Counted from the first letter of the stretch, positions 1 through 8,948 are shown. The stretch is 64,000 nt of DNA from an uncultured bacterium (GCA_905214875.1 CAJMNR010000002.1:62001-126000); one strand, 5' to 3'. Numbers and translations: made by a program. The notes: generated by a model from the letters alone, not told the origin.

Positions 1-2
1 AA

Positions 3-1073
3 GAGATCGTTGAGACGAAAGAGGAAGAAAAGCCAGTATTTGACGAGTCTATGTTGTCGGATGAAGAAAAGAAGATGGTAGATCAGTTTTCTTCGCAGAT
101 TGAGCTAAATAATAGTAATTTAATCTTGCAATATGGCGCTGGAGCGCAAAAAAAGATTGCAGATTTCTCAGAAACTGCATTAAATAATGTTAAAACAAAG
201 GATCTTGGCGAAATCGGAGATATGCTTACAAGCGTTGTGACAGAGCTAAGAAGCTTTGATGCGACAGAGGAAAAGGGAGGAATCTTAGGATTCTTTAAGG
301 GAAAATCCAATAAGATTTCAGCCATGAAAGTAAAGTATAGCACGGTAGAGGCAAATGTAAATAAGATCTGTCAGGCGTTAGAAGCACATCAGATACAATT
401 ATTAAAAGATGTTGCCATGCTAGATAAGATGTACGAAGTCAATAAGACATATTTTAAAGAGCTTTCCATGTATATTCTTGCAGGTAAGAAGAAACTTCAA
501 GAAGTACAGACAAAAGAACTTCCAGCACTCGTACAAAAAGCAGAAGCCTCCGGATTACCAGAAGATGCTCAGGCAGTAAATGATTTAAATAGTCTATGCA
601 GTCGTTTTGAAAAGAAAATCCATGATCTTGAACTGACTCGTATGATCAGTATCCAGATGGCACCACAGATTCGATTGGTACAGGGAAATGACACATTGAT
701 GAGCGAAAAGATTCAGTCAACGATTGTCAACACGATTCCATTATGGAAGAGTCAGATGGTGCTTGCGCTTGGTGTTGCTCATTCAGAAGATGCAGTCAAA
801 GCACAGCGTCAAGTAACGGATATGACAAATGAACTTTTAAAACGTAATGCAGAAACGCTTAAGATGGCAACCATTGAGACTGCAAAAGAGACAGAACGTG
901 GCGTAGTCGATATGGAAACGCTTAAGATGACCAATGAATCGTTAATCAGCACCCTTGATGAAGTGCTTCGAATTCAACAAGAAGGTAAACAGAAACGAAG
1001 GGAAGCAGAGGCCGAATTAAATCGAATGGAGAATGATTTAAAGATAAAATTGTTGAATTTACACACAAATTAA
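3..1073 (+). CDS. telA: TelA-family toxic-anion resistance protein, 5'-truncated by window edge
   Basis: The reading phase is open to the left edge of the window (first whole codon at base 3), and the first internal ATG at 51 has no convincing Shine-Dalgarno, so the true start lies upstream. The visible ~356 codons are almost entirely helical and charged. They contain a glycine-containing turn (GGILGFFKGK, about 80 residues into the ATG-51 frame) and end in a coiled-coil tail rich in K, R and E, as in the TelA/KlaA family (PF05816). Members are cytoplasmic and linked to tellurite and antimicrobial stress resistance; their biochemical role is unclear. The family usually runs 360-400 aa, so only a short N-terminal piece is missing. 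A terminator follows within 30 nt. Confidence 0.85.
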   Translation, partial: EIVETKEEEKPVFDESMLSDEEKKMVDQFSSQIELNNSNLILQYGAGAQKKIADFSETALNNVKTKDLGEIGDMLTSVVTELRSFDATEEKGGILGFFKGKSNKISAMKVKYSTVEANVNKICQALEAHQIQLLKDVAMLDKMYEVNKTYFKELSMYILAGKKKLQEVQTKELPALVQKAEASGLPEDAQAVNDLNSLCSRFEKKIHDLELTRMISIQMAPQIRLVQGNDTLMSEKIQSTIVNTIPLWKSQMVLALGVAHSEDAVKAQRQVTDMTNELLKRNAETLKMATIETAKETERGVVDMETLKMTNESLISTLDEVLRIQQEGKQKRREAEAELNRMENDLKIKLLNLHTN

Positions 1074-1098
1074 ATATAATAGTAGAGTAACAGGACTA

Positions 1099-1127
1099 TA
1101 GGGGGATTGCAAAATCCCCTATTTTTA
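1099..1127 (+). terminator. Rho-independent terminator after telA
   Basis: GGGGATT and AATCCCC form a 7-bp stem with a GCAA tetraloop, followed by ATTTTTATT. It lies 26 nt past the telA stop and separates it from the next gene. Confidence 0.8.
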
Positions 1128-1172
1128 TTATAATTAAAGAAAATGTGAAAAATCAGTGAAGGGGGAATTTTT

Positions 1173-1829
1173 ATGTCATTTTGTAATTCGTTATCTTATG
1201 TTTATGGCGCGTATTTGATGAGCCCACATCTTTCGACGGCGGAAAATAGCATAAATAAAAATTCTTTTGGTAGACTGATTAACAGCTATTATGGTAAACA
1301 TTCCTTATTTAAGAAGACGTTACCATGCGTATACAATTCAGGTCTGTTAACCTTTAACGAAGAAACCAAAGATATTATTGTATCATTAGATTCGTTAATG
1401 AATAGCAAAGAGTTATATCATACAGAAGAAAAAGAAGAATTAGAAGAGGCACTAACAGCGTTTGTAGAGGATTATAATACATTAATCCAGGCATTTTCAG
1501 ATGCTGAGAATGAAGAATTTGCAGAAAAGACGGGCGCACTCGATGGAATCAGCCTGTTGCATAGCGAGGCACTTGAATCGGTAGGAATCATTCGAAAGGA
1601 AGATCAGACATTATCTCTAGATCAGATTGAATTCCAGTTGGCAGACTCAGAAAAGTTGCAGGAACTTTTTTTTGGAGAGAATTCTTTTGCAGCAGCAATC
1701 AAAGAGAGAGCAGCACAGTTAGGAAAAGAAGCATTATCTTTGATCGCACCAACCCCTAAGTTTTATGAAGGAAATGGAATCATAAACTATACTATTTTTT
1801 CAGGGGTATTATTTAGTACGTACTGTTAG
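1173..1829 (+). CDS. Orphan protein resembling the C-terminal domain of flagellar cap protein FliD
   Basis: A 218-aa protein starting at ATG 1173 behind AAGGGGGA. Residues ~60-190 follow the order of the FliD C-terminal domain: a helix with VEDYNTLI, a GALDG turn, an alternating leucine helix, then ESVGI, LSLDQIEFQ and LFFGENSFAAAIKERA. FliD caps the flagellar filament, but the protein is far shorter than real FliD (>400 aa), lacks the N-terminal coil, and no flagellar gene is nearby. I infer a non-flagellar relative or a remnant. No signal peptide or membrane segment is evident. A bidirectional terminator follows, so it is probably monocistronic. Function unknown. Confidence 0.6.
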   Translation: MSFCNSLSYVYGAYLMSPHLSTAENSINKNSFGRLINSYYGKHSLFKKTLPCVYNSGLLTFNEETKDIIVSLDSLMNSKELYHTEEKEELEEALTAFVEDYNTLIQAFSDAENEEFAEKTGALDGISLLHSEALESVGIIRKEDQTLSLDQIEFQLADSEKLQELFFGENSFAAAIKERAAQLGKEALSLIAPTPKFYEGNGIINYTIFSGVLFSTYC

Positions 1830-1880
1830 TTCATATGGGTTATAAAGTCAGAGGAATTGGACTTATAAGTCGCTTCATGT

Positions 1881-1923
1881 AAAAAAGCAGTAACACGATG
1901 GAGAATCGTGTTGCTGCTTTTTT
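1881..1923. terminator. Bidirectional terminator between convergent genes
   Basis: AAAAAAGCAG.AACACGAT and ATCGTGTT.CTGCTTTTTT form a long stem with A and T tracts on the two sides. It can end both the + strand gene at 1173 and the minus-strand putP. Confidence 0.85.
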
Positions 1924-1941
1924 AGGTTATGGGATATCATA

Positions 1942-3459
1942 TTAGCATTCAGCGTCTTTTACGCTGTCAAATTCATCTTGAATCTCTTTGCTTGGCTGTT
2001 TGTCAAGAAGACTTACGACAACGATTAATAAGCTGGCAAATAGAAAGGCTGGAAGAATCTCATAGATGGAGAAGATACCGCCTAGGTCCTTAATCCATAA
2101 TGACCATACGATGGAAAGTGTTCCGCCACCTACCATGCCGCAGATTGCACCTTTTAATGTCGTACGCTTCCAGAATAAAGAAAAGAGTACTAATGGACCA
2201 AAGGAAGCACCAAAACCTGCCCATGCATAAGAAACAAGTTCAAATACAGAACTATTAGGATCCCATGCGATGATGATAGAGATAATAGCAACGATGATGA
2301 TGGTGATTTTTGAAATAAGGAGAACTTGGCGATCGGTAGCATCTTTTTTTAGGAGTTTCTTGTACAGGTTAGAACCAACTGAAGAAGAGACCATAAGAAG
2401 CTGAGAATCGGAAGTGCTCATAGTGGCAGCAAGGATTCCGGAAAGTACGATACCTGCAAAAACCGGAAGCAGGAAGGTATTGGTCATAACGATAAAGACA
2501 GTCTCAGACTGATCTTTCGTTGCTAAGGAAGGAATGATGCCTTGCATAGATAAAGATTTTCCAACAAAGCCGATACAGGTTGCAACACATAAGGAGATAA
2601 CAACCCAGATCATAGCGATAGTTCTGGATTTCTTAATTTCTTTTGAGCTTTTGATTGCCATAAAACGAATTAGTACATGTGGAACGCCAAAGTATCCAAG
2701 TCCCCAGGCAAGGCCGGAGAAGATGCTAAGGAAGCCATAGGCAGATTTACTATTTGTCGTAATATCGTAAGTGCTGAATGCTTCCAGATATCCTGGAAGG
2801 CTCTTGGCGTGCTCAATAACCGTTTCAATTCCGCCGGCTTTTACTACGCCAACGATTAGCACGATTATAATAGAGCAGCTCATAAGGATTCCTTGGACAA
2901 AATCACTTGTACTTGCGGCAAGGAAACCACCGATAAATGTATAGGCAACGATTACGAGTCCACATATGATCATTGCAGTATGGTAGTCAGCCTGAAAGAT
3001 GCTGTTGAATAATTTTCCACATGCAGAAAATCCGCTTGCAGTATACACGGTAAAGAAAACGATGATCATAATGGATGAAATCGTCATTAATATATTTTTT
3101 TTGTCGTGGAAACGATTACTAAAAAAGTCTGGAATGGTAATGGAATCATTTGCAACCTGTGAATATTTTCGTAGTCTTGCAGCAACCAGTTTCCAGTTTA
3201 AATACGTACCTAAAATCAGTCCTACAGCAGTCCAGCCCGCTTCACCGAACCCTTTCAAAAATGCAATTCCAGGTAGTCCCATAAGCAGCCAGCTACTCAT
3301 ATCGGAAGCTTCTGCACTCATAGCAGTTACCCAAGGACCAAGTCCACGTCCGCCGATGAAGTAATCATCTGAGGTTTTGTTTTTCCTATTGAAGTAGACT
3401 CCAATTCCAATGACCACAGCCATATAGAGCCCCATTGATAGTAAAACGGTATAATTCAT
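1942..3459 (-). CDS. putP: Sodium/proline symporter PutP (SSS family)
   Basis: A 505-aa integral membrane protein with about 13 hydrophobic segments. It is predicted to import proline with Na+ across the cytoplasmic membrane. Family signs are the N-terminal GRGLGPWVTAMSAEASDMS stretch that bears the Na+-site residues of TM2 and the ILAATMSTSDSQLL stretch of TM9, matching the Ser/Thr Na+ ligands of E. coli PutP. The frame can be extended four codons to a TTG at 3471, but GGAGG overlaps that codon and is correctly spaced from ATG 3459, so 3459 is the start. It is monocistronic and divergent from the glyoxalase-fold gene. Substrate is inferred from family similarity. Confidence 0.9.
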   Translation of the reverse strand: MNYTVLLSMGLYMAVVIGIGVYFNRKNKTSDDYFIGGRGLGPWVTAMSAEASDMSSWLLMGLPGIAFLKGFGEAGWTAVGLILGTYLNWKLVAARLRKYSQVANDSITIPDFFSNRFHDKKNILMTISSIMIIVFFTVYTASGFSACGKLFNSIFQADYHTAMIICGLVIVAYTFIGGFLAASTSDFVQGILMSCSIIIVLIVGVVKAGGIETVIEHAKSLPGYLEAFSTYDITTNSKSAYGFLSIFSGLAWGLGYFGVPHVLIRFMAIKSSKEIKKSRTIAMIWVVISLCVATCIGFVGKSLSMQGIIPSLATKDQSETVFIVMTNTFLLPVFAGIVLSGILAATMSTSDSQLLMVSSSVGSNLYKKLLKKDATDRQVLLISKITIIIVAIISIIIAWDPNSSVFELVSYAWAGFGASFGPLVLFSLFWKRTTLKGAICGMVGGGTLSIVWSLWIKDLGGIFSIYEILPAFLFASLLIVVVSLLDKQPSKEIQDEFDSVKDAEC

Positions 3460-3542
3460 AGTATCCTCCAATAAATTAAGTTGTACAAATAATCTTACTA
3501 AAAAGTAATGGCAATATCAATATAGCTTATCGCAGGAAAGTA

Positions 3543-3571
3543 TTGGACAAGCACAAAATAGTTGGTATAAT
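3543..3571 (+). promoter_or_regulatory. Sigma-70 promoter of the VOC gene
   Basis: TTGGAC (3543-3548), 17-bp spacer, TATAAT (3566-3571) with an extended TGG just upstream. It sits 35 nt before the start codon at 3607. Confidence 0.75.
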
Positions 3572-3606
3572 CGAACTACATAAAAATGAGAATAGGAGGG
3601 ATTTAA

Positions 3607-3975
3607 ATGAAATTTACATTTGCCCACAACAACTTTAATGTTATGGATTTAGAAAAATCTATAGCTTTTTACAAAGAAGCATTAGGTTTAGAGGAAATCT
3701 ACAGTAAGGAATATGATAATGGCAGTTTCATTCTTGCATTTCTTGGAGATAAGCAAACACCACACAGATTAGAACTTACTTGGTTAAGAGACAGAAAAGA
3801 GCCTTATAATTTGGGAGATAATGAATTCCATCTCGCATTTGAGGTAGATGATATGGATGCAGCATATGAACATCATAAAAAGATGGGATGTATCTGTTAC
3901 GATAATAAAGAAATGGGTATTTATTTTATCAGTGATCCAGACGGATACTGGATTGAAATCGTTCCTAAAAAATAA
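3607..3975 (+). CDS. VOC-superfamily protein, glyoxalase I (lactoylglutathione lyase)-like
   Basis: A 122-aa single VOC domain starting behind AGGAGGG. The two beta-alpha-beta-beta-beta halves are visible (residues ~3-55 and ~72-120). Likely metal ligands are H7, the Glu of RLELTW, H74 in NEFHLAF and the Glu of YWIEIVPK, the pattern of glyoxalase I enzymes that convert the methylglyoxal-thiol hemithioacetal. Length fits the bacterial GloA group (~125-135 aa). The gene stands alone, with its own promoter and terminator. The real substrate is not certain; many VOC proteins of this size have other roles. Confidence 0.82.
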   Translation: MKFTFAHNNFNVMDLEKSIAFYKEALGLEEIYSKEYDNGSFILAFLGDKQTPHRLELTWLRDRKEPYNLGDNEFHLAFEVDDMDAAYEHHKKMGCICYDNKEMGIYFISDPDGYWIEIVPKK

Positions 3976-3989
3976 GGAGAACTTAAAAC

Positions 3990-4031
3990 AGCCAAATGTG
4001 AGAAGTAACGAACTCTCACATTTGGCTTTTT
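3990..4031. terminator. Strong terminator between convergent genes
   Basis: A 14-bp perfect stem, AGCCAAATGTGAGA with TCTCACATTTGGCT, followed by TTTTTC on the + strand. It ends the VOC gene and may also serve the convergent ABC operon, which stops at 4050. Confidence 0.85.
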
Positions 4032-4049
4032 CTATGTACAATCACTTCG

Positions 4050-4838
4050 TTAAGATAAGTTTAGATTTTTCTTACAAATCAGGTTCGTTAGGAACAACCA
4101 TACAAAAGTCATGACCAACAAAATCAGTGAGAAAACAAAGAAGTAGCTGGATGGAAGCGTGGTGGATTCGAGGCTAAAGGAGGTAAACACCATGTAGACA
4201 CCCATTATAATCACTGAGATTAGCTGCATTACCATCTGAAGGATAAAATAGCTAAGGATAGCGCCAGCTATTTTATGGTTCGGAATGATAAACTGGCCAA
4301 AGGCAAATGCCATATACACAAAAGAAATTATGTATACAACGTAACAAACACCATATAGAATCAATGAAAAAATGACAAAGTTTGCGTTGTCGAAAGTTTG
4401 ACCGATTACAAGATGCATGAAATCATTAATGGTATCGATGGTATTAGTAAACCCATGTCCAAATCCAAAGTAAAGGAAGAGACTGCCGATAGTGACAAGC
4501 AGGCTCCCAGCGAACCAAGTACAGCCTGTGATGAACTTAGAAAGGATGATCTGCATCCTCGTCACAGGAAGTGTAAAGGTAAGGTATCCTTCATCACTAA
4601 ACAGGTTCTTGTAAAAACGATACATAATATAAATCACGGATCCAATTGGAAGTGCGATGCAGCCTAAAACCATGGCAATTAAAAACAGGGTTTTAAGCGT
4701 GCTAAATGGAAGCTGTGAAAATAGGTCAAGCTTAGAAATTCCAAGGGTAACCAGGGTGATTAATAGTAGCCCGGCATAAATGGAAAGAAATAATTTATAA
4801 GTTGCCCGATACTCATGCTTAAGTAGTTTTTTCAACAT
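4050..4838 (-). CDS. ABC-2 type transporter permease
   Basis: A 262-aa membrane protein with about six hydrophobic segments and a short basic cytoplasmic N-terminus (MLKKLLKHEYRATYK), typical of ABC-2/YtrC-like permeases. A characteristic cytoplasmic segment, LFSDEGYLTFTLPVTR, follows the second membrane span. The start overlaps the end of the ATPase gene by 7 bp, so the two are translationally coupled and form one exporter or sensor transporter in the cytoplasmic membrane. The cargo cannot be read from the sequence. No regulator of this pair is adjacent. Confidence 0.85.
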   Translation of the reverse strand: MLKKLLKHEYRATYKLFLSIYAGLLLITLVTLGISKLDLFSQLPFSTLKTLFLIAMVLGCIALPIGSVIYIMYRFYKNLFSDEGYLTFTLPVTRMQIILSKFITGCTWFAGSLLVTIGSLFLYFGFGHGFTNTIDTINDFMHLVIGQTFDNANFVIFSLILYGVCYVVYIISFVYMAFAFGQFIIPNHKIAGAILSYFILQMVMQLISVIIMGVYMVFTSFSLESTTLPSSYFFVFSLILLVMTFVWLFLTNLICKKNLNLS

Positions 4839-5530
4839 CTGAATACCTCCCTAAATAACATATCGATTGTTTTTCCTTCTTTTTCTCGAATCTGCTCTGC
4901 TGGAGCATATAATGTAAGGTTACCGTTTTGAAGAAAGATGACATCATCAAGAATATCCTCGATATCTCCAATTAGATGAGTAGAGATAAGGATGGAAGAA
5001 GAGGGATGGTAGCTTTTCATGATTGTGTTTAATATGTAATCTCTTGAGGCAGGGTCGACTCCGCCAATTGGTTCATCAAGGCAGTAAAGGTCGGCTTCAC
5101 GGCTCATGACAAGAATCAATTGTACTTTTTCTTTTGTCCCTTTCGATAAGTCTTTTAGTTTGGACTTAGGATCGATATTAAGTCGCTTTAACATCTCCAT
5201 TGCTTTGTTCTGATCAAAATCTTCGTAAAAGTCCTTGAAATACTCTAAAAAAGAATGGACGGTCTCGCTGGAAGGAAGATAGGTCCTTTCAGGAAGATAG
5301 CTAATAATTTTTCGAGTCTCAGGTCCAATTGGATGTCCTCCGACAAAAATATCTCCGTTGTTAGGGACTAATAAACCGTTAATTAGTTTCAAAAAGGTGG
5401 ATTTACCGCTTCCATTAGGGCCTAATAGACCAATGACACGTCCACGATTCAACGTAATTGTCAGATTGTTAAGAGCAGTAAATGCACCATATTTCTTTGT
5501 AAGGTTATTGCATTCTAATAATCTTTCCAT
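4832..5530 (-). CDS. ABC transporter ATP-binding protein (YtrB/BcrA-like)
   Basis: A 232-aa nucleotide-binding subunit with Walker A GPNGSGKST (~residues 36-44), signature-like LSKGTKEK, Walker B LYCLDEP with catalytic Glu, and the switch His of ISTHL. It drives the permease encoded downstream (7-bp overlap). The ATG is preceded by AGGAG. The signature motif is not the canonical LSGGQ, as is common in the YtrB/BcrA group of Firmicute transporters. Such pairs are often controlled by a GntR/YtrA regulator; none is adjacent here, though a YtrA-like GntR gene lies 25 kb away in the clpC operon. Confidence 0.87.
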   Translation of the reverse strand: MERLLECNNLTKKYGAFTALNNLTITLNRGRVIGLLGPNGSGKSTFLKLINGLLVPNNGDIFVGGHPIGPETRKIISYLPERTYLPSSETVHSFLEYFKDFYEDFDQNKAMEMLKRLNIDPKSKLKDLSKGTKEKVQLILVMSREADLYCLDEPIGGVDPASRDYILNTIMKSYHPSSSILISTHLIGDIEDILDDVIFLQNGNLTLYAPAEQIREKEGKTIDMLFREVFRC

Positions 5531-5626
5531 GGTTTAATCTCCTTATTACTTATTTGTACATATATCTAATGATAGTATTAGGAATAGGAAAAGTAAACCA
5601 TTATTTGGAAAAGGTATTAGTCCTTG

Positions 5627-6130
5627 TTATTTTACTAAGGCATCTGTAATTTCTGCAATATATAATGTGTGATAATCTTTCTTAGGATACCATCTGTCGC
5701 AGATTTCATTTGCCAAGAAACAGTCTTCTTTCATCTCTTGTTGATAAAGTTTCCTAAGTTTTAGGACAAGTTTTGCTTCCTCAAAGTAAGGAACGTCTTC
5801 GCCTGTAACAGTTAGGCCTGAAGTTGTAATCTTATCTTCGTCGCGTCCAGATACGCTGCCGAGATAGCTAAGTTGTTTTTTGTATTCTCTTGTAAAGAAG
5901 GAAAGAGAGAAACTATCCCCAGCGTCAACAAACTCTTTTGTATAACGAGTTGGACGGATGACAATAAATGCAACTGGTTTACCCCACATAAAACCGAGTC
6001 CGCCCCAGGAAGCTGTCATCGTATTGACCTTTTCTTCTGATTTTGCAGTTACGAGCATCCAGTCATTACCGATTAGTTTGATTGTATTATCAGTAATGGA
6101 TTCTGGCTTGATGGAATGAAATGTATTCAT
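5627..6130 (-). CDS. Flavin reductase family protein (FMN-binding split barrel)
   Basis: A 167-aa protein starting behind a strong AAGGAGGA. Features of the flavin reductase-like split barrel are the N-terminal WMLVTA strand, NTMTASWGGLGFMWGKPVAFIVIRP around the flavin phosphate site, and SFSLSFF. These proteins bind FMN and reduce flavin or act as flavodoxin-like redox proteins in the cytoplasm. The gene is monocistronic and divergent from feoA, with 250 bp between them. The physiological partner is unknown. Confidence 0.85.
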   Translation of the reverse strand: MNTFHSIKPESITDNTIKLIGNDWMLVTAKSEEKVNTMTASWGGLGFMWGKPVAFIVIRPTRYTKEFVDAGDSFSLSFFTREYKKQLSYLGSVSGRDEDKITTSGLTVTGEDVPYFEEAKLVLKLRKLYQQEMKEDCFLANEICDRWYPKKDYHTLYIAEITDALVK

Positions 6131-6221
6131 TATAACATCCTCCTTAAATTAATTGATGGTATTATCCTATCCTATGTGGGGAGAAAAGTAAATAAGACCA
6201 GGGAGTTTGGCTATTTTGACA

Positions 6222-6277
6222 TTGACAGAAAAACGTCATAGGGGTATAATTATGGTTGTAAATGATAATTATTATCA
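6222..6277 (+). promoter_or_regulatory. feoAB promoter with Fur-like box
   Basis: A perfect consensus promoter: TTGACA (6222-6227), 17-bp spacer, TATAAT (6245-6250). Just past the expected transcription start lies TGATAATTATTATCA (6263-6277), a near-palindrome that matches the core of the Fur box. I infer repression of iron uptake by Fe2+-Fur. Confidence 0.8.
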
Positions 6278-6380
6278 ATAAGAAATAATAACATACAAAT
6301 AGAACCAATCTTAGGTTTTTGAGTAGAATAAGAAGAATGATCCTATAAGCTATTTGATTGAATCAAAGGAAGTGAAAAAA

Positions 6381-6605
6381 ATGACAGTAAGAGATGGGAA
6401 GATTGGATGTAGCTACATTATTGAGAAAATGAATCTTGCAAAAGAGACAGAGTTTAGGTTACAAGCCCTTGGAATGACGATTGGCACGAAAATTACTATT
6501 TTGAATAATAAGAGAAGTGGCGCCGTAATATTTAAAGTAAGGGGAACACGACTTGCAATCGGAAAAGAATTTGCGGAAGCAATCAGTATAAACGAGGAGG
6601 TCTAA
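6381..6605 (+). CDS. feoA: Ferrous iron transport protein A
   Basis: A 74-aa SH3-like FeoA protein that assists the FeoB channel. Features are the MTVRDGKIG opening, LQALGMTIGTKI and the closing GTRLAIGKEFAEAI strand. The frame can be extended nine codons to a TTG, but AAAGGAAG stands before ATG 6381, which also gives the normal FeoA length. It is separated from feoB by a single base, so the two are translationally linked. Expression is probably iron-repressed through the upstream Fur-like box. Confidence 0.92.
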   Translation: MTVRDGKIGCSYIIEKMNLAKETEFRLQALGMTIGTKITILNNKRSGAVIFKVRGTRLAIGKEFAEAISINEEV

Positions 6606-6606
6606 A

Positions 6607-8658
6607 ATGAACGAGGAACTTACTGTTGGATTTATAGGAAATCCAAACTGTGGGAAAACAACATTATTTAATGCTTATACAGGAGCAAAATTAAAAGTAG
6701 CGAACTGGCCAGGCGTAACAGTGGAAAAAAAAGAAGGAGCCATGAAGTATCATGACCACCATTTCAAACTAGTTGACCTTCCGGGGATATATAGTCTGAC
6801 ATCGTATACGATGGAGGAAAAATTATCGAGAGAATATATCATGAGCGATGAGGTGAACGTAATCGTAGATATTGCAGATGCGTCCTGCTTAGAGCGCAAT
6901 CTATATCTTACATTACAATTAATTGAGCTTGGAAAGCCAGTAATCCTTGCATTAAACATGATGGATATTGTAGAAGAAAGAGGCATGGAGATCGATCTGC
7001 ATCGTATGCCAGAGATGTTAGGAATCCCAGTAATTCCTGTATCAGCACGTAAAAAGACTGGTTTAGATATCTTAATGCACACAGTAGCCCACCATAAAAA
7101 GAAAACAAAACAATATTCCTATGAACATCATCATGCACACCTAGTAAGCAGCAGTGACAAGCATAATAAACATGATGAGTATGTTGTTGTTTATAGTGAT
7201 GAGATTGAAAATAAAATTGATGAGATAACGATTCTACTTAAGAAAGAACGTCCAAATCTTACAAATTATCGTTGGCACGCAATCAAGCTTCTTGAACAGG
7301 ATTCAGAAGTAACAGAGCTTATTGGGCTTGATTTAAGCCAAATCGTGGATCAGAGTTATGAACAGGAAATTATAAAACAGAAGTATGACTTTATTGACGA
7401 GGTAATTGAAGAATGTCTTGTGAATAAAGCAAAGAAAGAAGCAAGTACTGATAAGATCGATGCGGTGCTTACGAACCGTTTTGCCGGAATCCCTATCTTC
7501 TTAGGAATCATGGCACTTGTATTCTTCTTAACATTTTCTGTAGGGGATTTCCTTAAAGGATATTTTGAGGTGTTTTTAGAATACTTTTCTAATGGAGCAG
7601 CAAGCCTATTACATACGATAGGTGCAGGTGATATGGTAACCAGCCTTGTCGTAGATGGTATTATTGCCGGAGTCGGAGGAATCTTAACATTCCTTCCTAA
7701 TATATTTATCTTATTCTTAGCATTGGCAATCCTTGAGGATAGCGGATATATGTCTCGTGTTGCCTATATTATGGATGGGCTTATGGGAAAATTAGGACTT
7801 AGTGGTCGTGCGTTCATTCCTATGCTATTAGGATTTGGATGTTCCGTACCAGCAGTAATGGCATCTCGTGCGTTGGAAGATATGAAAGACAGAAGAAAGA
7901 CAGTTTTAGTAACGCCTTTCATGTCATGTAGTGCAAGACTTCCAATCTATGTATTATTTTCTGAAATCTTCTTTCCGGACCATGCAATGTTAGTGGCATA
8001 TTCTATGTATGTCATCGGATTAGTCGTGGCAATCACGGTCGCATTAGTTTTAAAATGTTTTGATAAGAAGAAAGGAATTAAGACATTACTAATTGAACTT
8101 CCAGAATATAAAACACCAAATGCGCATACAATCTTTATTTATGTATGGGAAAAAGTTAAAGATTATTTAACAAAAGCAGGAACGACGATTTTTGTTGCAT
8201 CAATTATCGTATGGTTCGTCCTTAACTTTGGACCAAACGGCATGGTGGGAGATAACGTTTCCGGCAGCTTTGGAGCTTCTATCGGTAAATTCTTAATCCC
8301 AGTGTTAGCACCAGCAGGAATTGGCTTATGGCAAATCGGAGTCTGCCTGATTAGTGGACTAGCAGCGAAAGAAGTCGTAGTATCATCTTTCTGCGTCTTA
8401 TTTGGAATCAGTAATATCAATTCTAATGCAGGAATGATGGAGTTGAAAAGTAATTTAAGCACATTTGGATTTGGATCCATCAATGCGTATGCACTTATGA
8501 TTTTCTGCTTACTCTATACACCATGTATCGCAACACTTGCAACAGTAAAGAGAGAGCTTAATTCTACAAAATGGATGGTAGCATCAGTTCTCTTACAGTT
8601 ATCAGTTGCGTGGGGTGTTGCAACGTTATTCTATCAAGTGGCAAGCCGTCTTGTGTAG
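6607..8658 (+). CDS. feoB: Ferrous iron transporter FeoB
   Basis: A 683-aa GTPase-coupled Fe2+ transporter of the cytoplasmic membrane. The N-terminal G domain shows G1 GNPNCGKTT (residues ~11-19), G3 DLPGIYSL and G4 NMMD, followed by a helical GDI region with a His-rich insert (~residues 160-180, HHHAH). The C-terminal half has paired Gate motifs (PMLLGFGCSVPAVMASR, with the conserved Cys) and about eight membrane spans. Length is normal for clostridial FeoB. The gene lies one base after feoA and is followed by a Cys-rich FeoB-associated protein, forming a three-gene operon. Confidence 0.95.
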   Translation: MNEELTVGFIGNPNCGKTTLFNAYTGAKLKVANWPGVTVEKKEGAMKYHDHHFKLVDLPGIYSLTSYTMEEKLSREYIMSDEVNVIVDIADASCLERNLYLTLQLIELGKPVILALNMMDIVEERGMEIDLHRMPEMLGIPVIPVSARKKTGLDILMHTVAHHKKKTKQYSYEHHHAHLVSSSDKHNKHDEYVVVYSDEIENKIDEITILLKKERPNLTNYRWHAIKLLEQDSEVTELIGLDLSQIVDQSYEQEIIKQKYDFIDEVIEECLVNKAKKEASTDKIDAVLTNRFAGIPIFLGIMALVFFLTFSVGDFLKGYFEVFLEYFSNGAASLLHTIGAGDMVTSLVVDGIIAGVGGILTFLPNIFILFLALAILEDSGYMSRVAYIMDGLMGKLGLSGRAFIPMLLGFGCSVPAVMASRALEDMKDRRKTVLVTPFMSCSARLPIYVLFSEIFFPDHAMLVAYSMYVIGLVVAITVALVLKCFDKKKGIKTLLIELPEYKTPNAHTIFIYVWEKVKDYLTKAGTTIFVASIIVWFVLNFGPNGMVGDNVSGSFGASIGKFLIPVLAPAGIGLWQIGVCLISGLAAKEVVVSSFCVLFGISNINSNAGMMELKSNLSTFGFGSINAYALMIFCLLYTPCIATLATVKRELNSTKWMVASVLLQLSVAWGVATLFYQVASRLV

Positions 8659-8711
8659 AGGAAACAAGCAAATAAAAAGCAGAGCGTGGTATGGTAAAAG
8701 AGGTGACAGCG

Positions 8712-8873
8712 ATGGGAGAATATATTGTTCCAGCTGTGATCATTCTTCTCATTTTGGTCTACGCCGGATTAGTAATCCGAAGAAAGATCAGACGCATGAA
8801 AGCAGGACAATTCTGTGATTGTGGATGTGGAGAATGTCCTACAGCAAATAAATGCAAGAAAAATAACAATTAA
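8712..8873 (+). CDS. FeoB-associated Cys-rich membrane protein
   Basis: A 53-aa protein with one membrane span (EYIVPAVIILLILVYAGLVI), a basic stop-transfer segment (RRKIRRMK) and a Cys cluster FCDCGCGECPTANKCK near the C-terminus. This is the layout of the FeoB-associated Cys-rich family (PF12669) that follows feoB in many Firmicutes. An ATG at 8691 is in frame, but AGAGGTGA lies 5-6 nt before ATG 8712, so I prefer 8712. The Cys cluster may bind or pass on Fe2+ after import; that is inference. Confidence 0.85.
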   Translation: MGEYIVPAVIILLILVYAGLVIRRKIRRMKAGQFCDCGCGECPTANKCKKNNN

Positions 8874-8948
8874 AAAGGATATTTTTGCTTTTTGTCTAAT
8901 AGTATTAATAATAGAGGTTAGAGTATTATTGAGAAAGGGGAGTGTTTG

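Noticed and set aside
2534..3364. Small + strand open frames inside putP
   Set aside because: They are antisense shadows of a clear membrane transporter gene, without ribosome binding sites.
3460..3471. putP start at TTG 3471
   Set aside because: The Shine-Dalgarno GGAGG overlaps this codon; ATG 3459 is properly spaced.
4050..5530. Assigning the distant GntR gene at 31127 as regulator of this ABC pair
   Set aside because: YtrA-type regulators often control such transporters, but the 31-bp operator is not found upstream of 5530.
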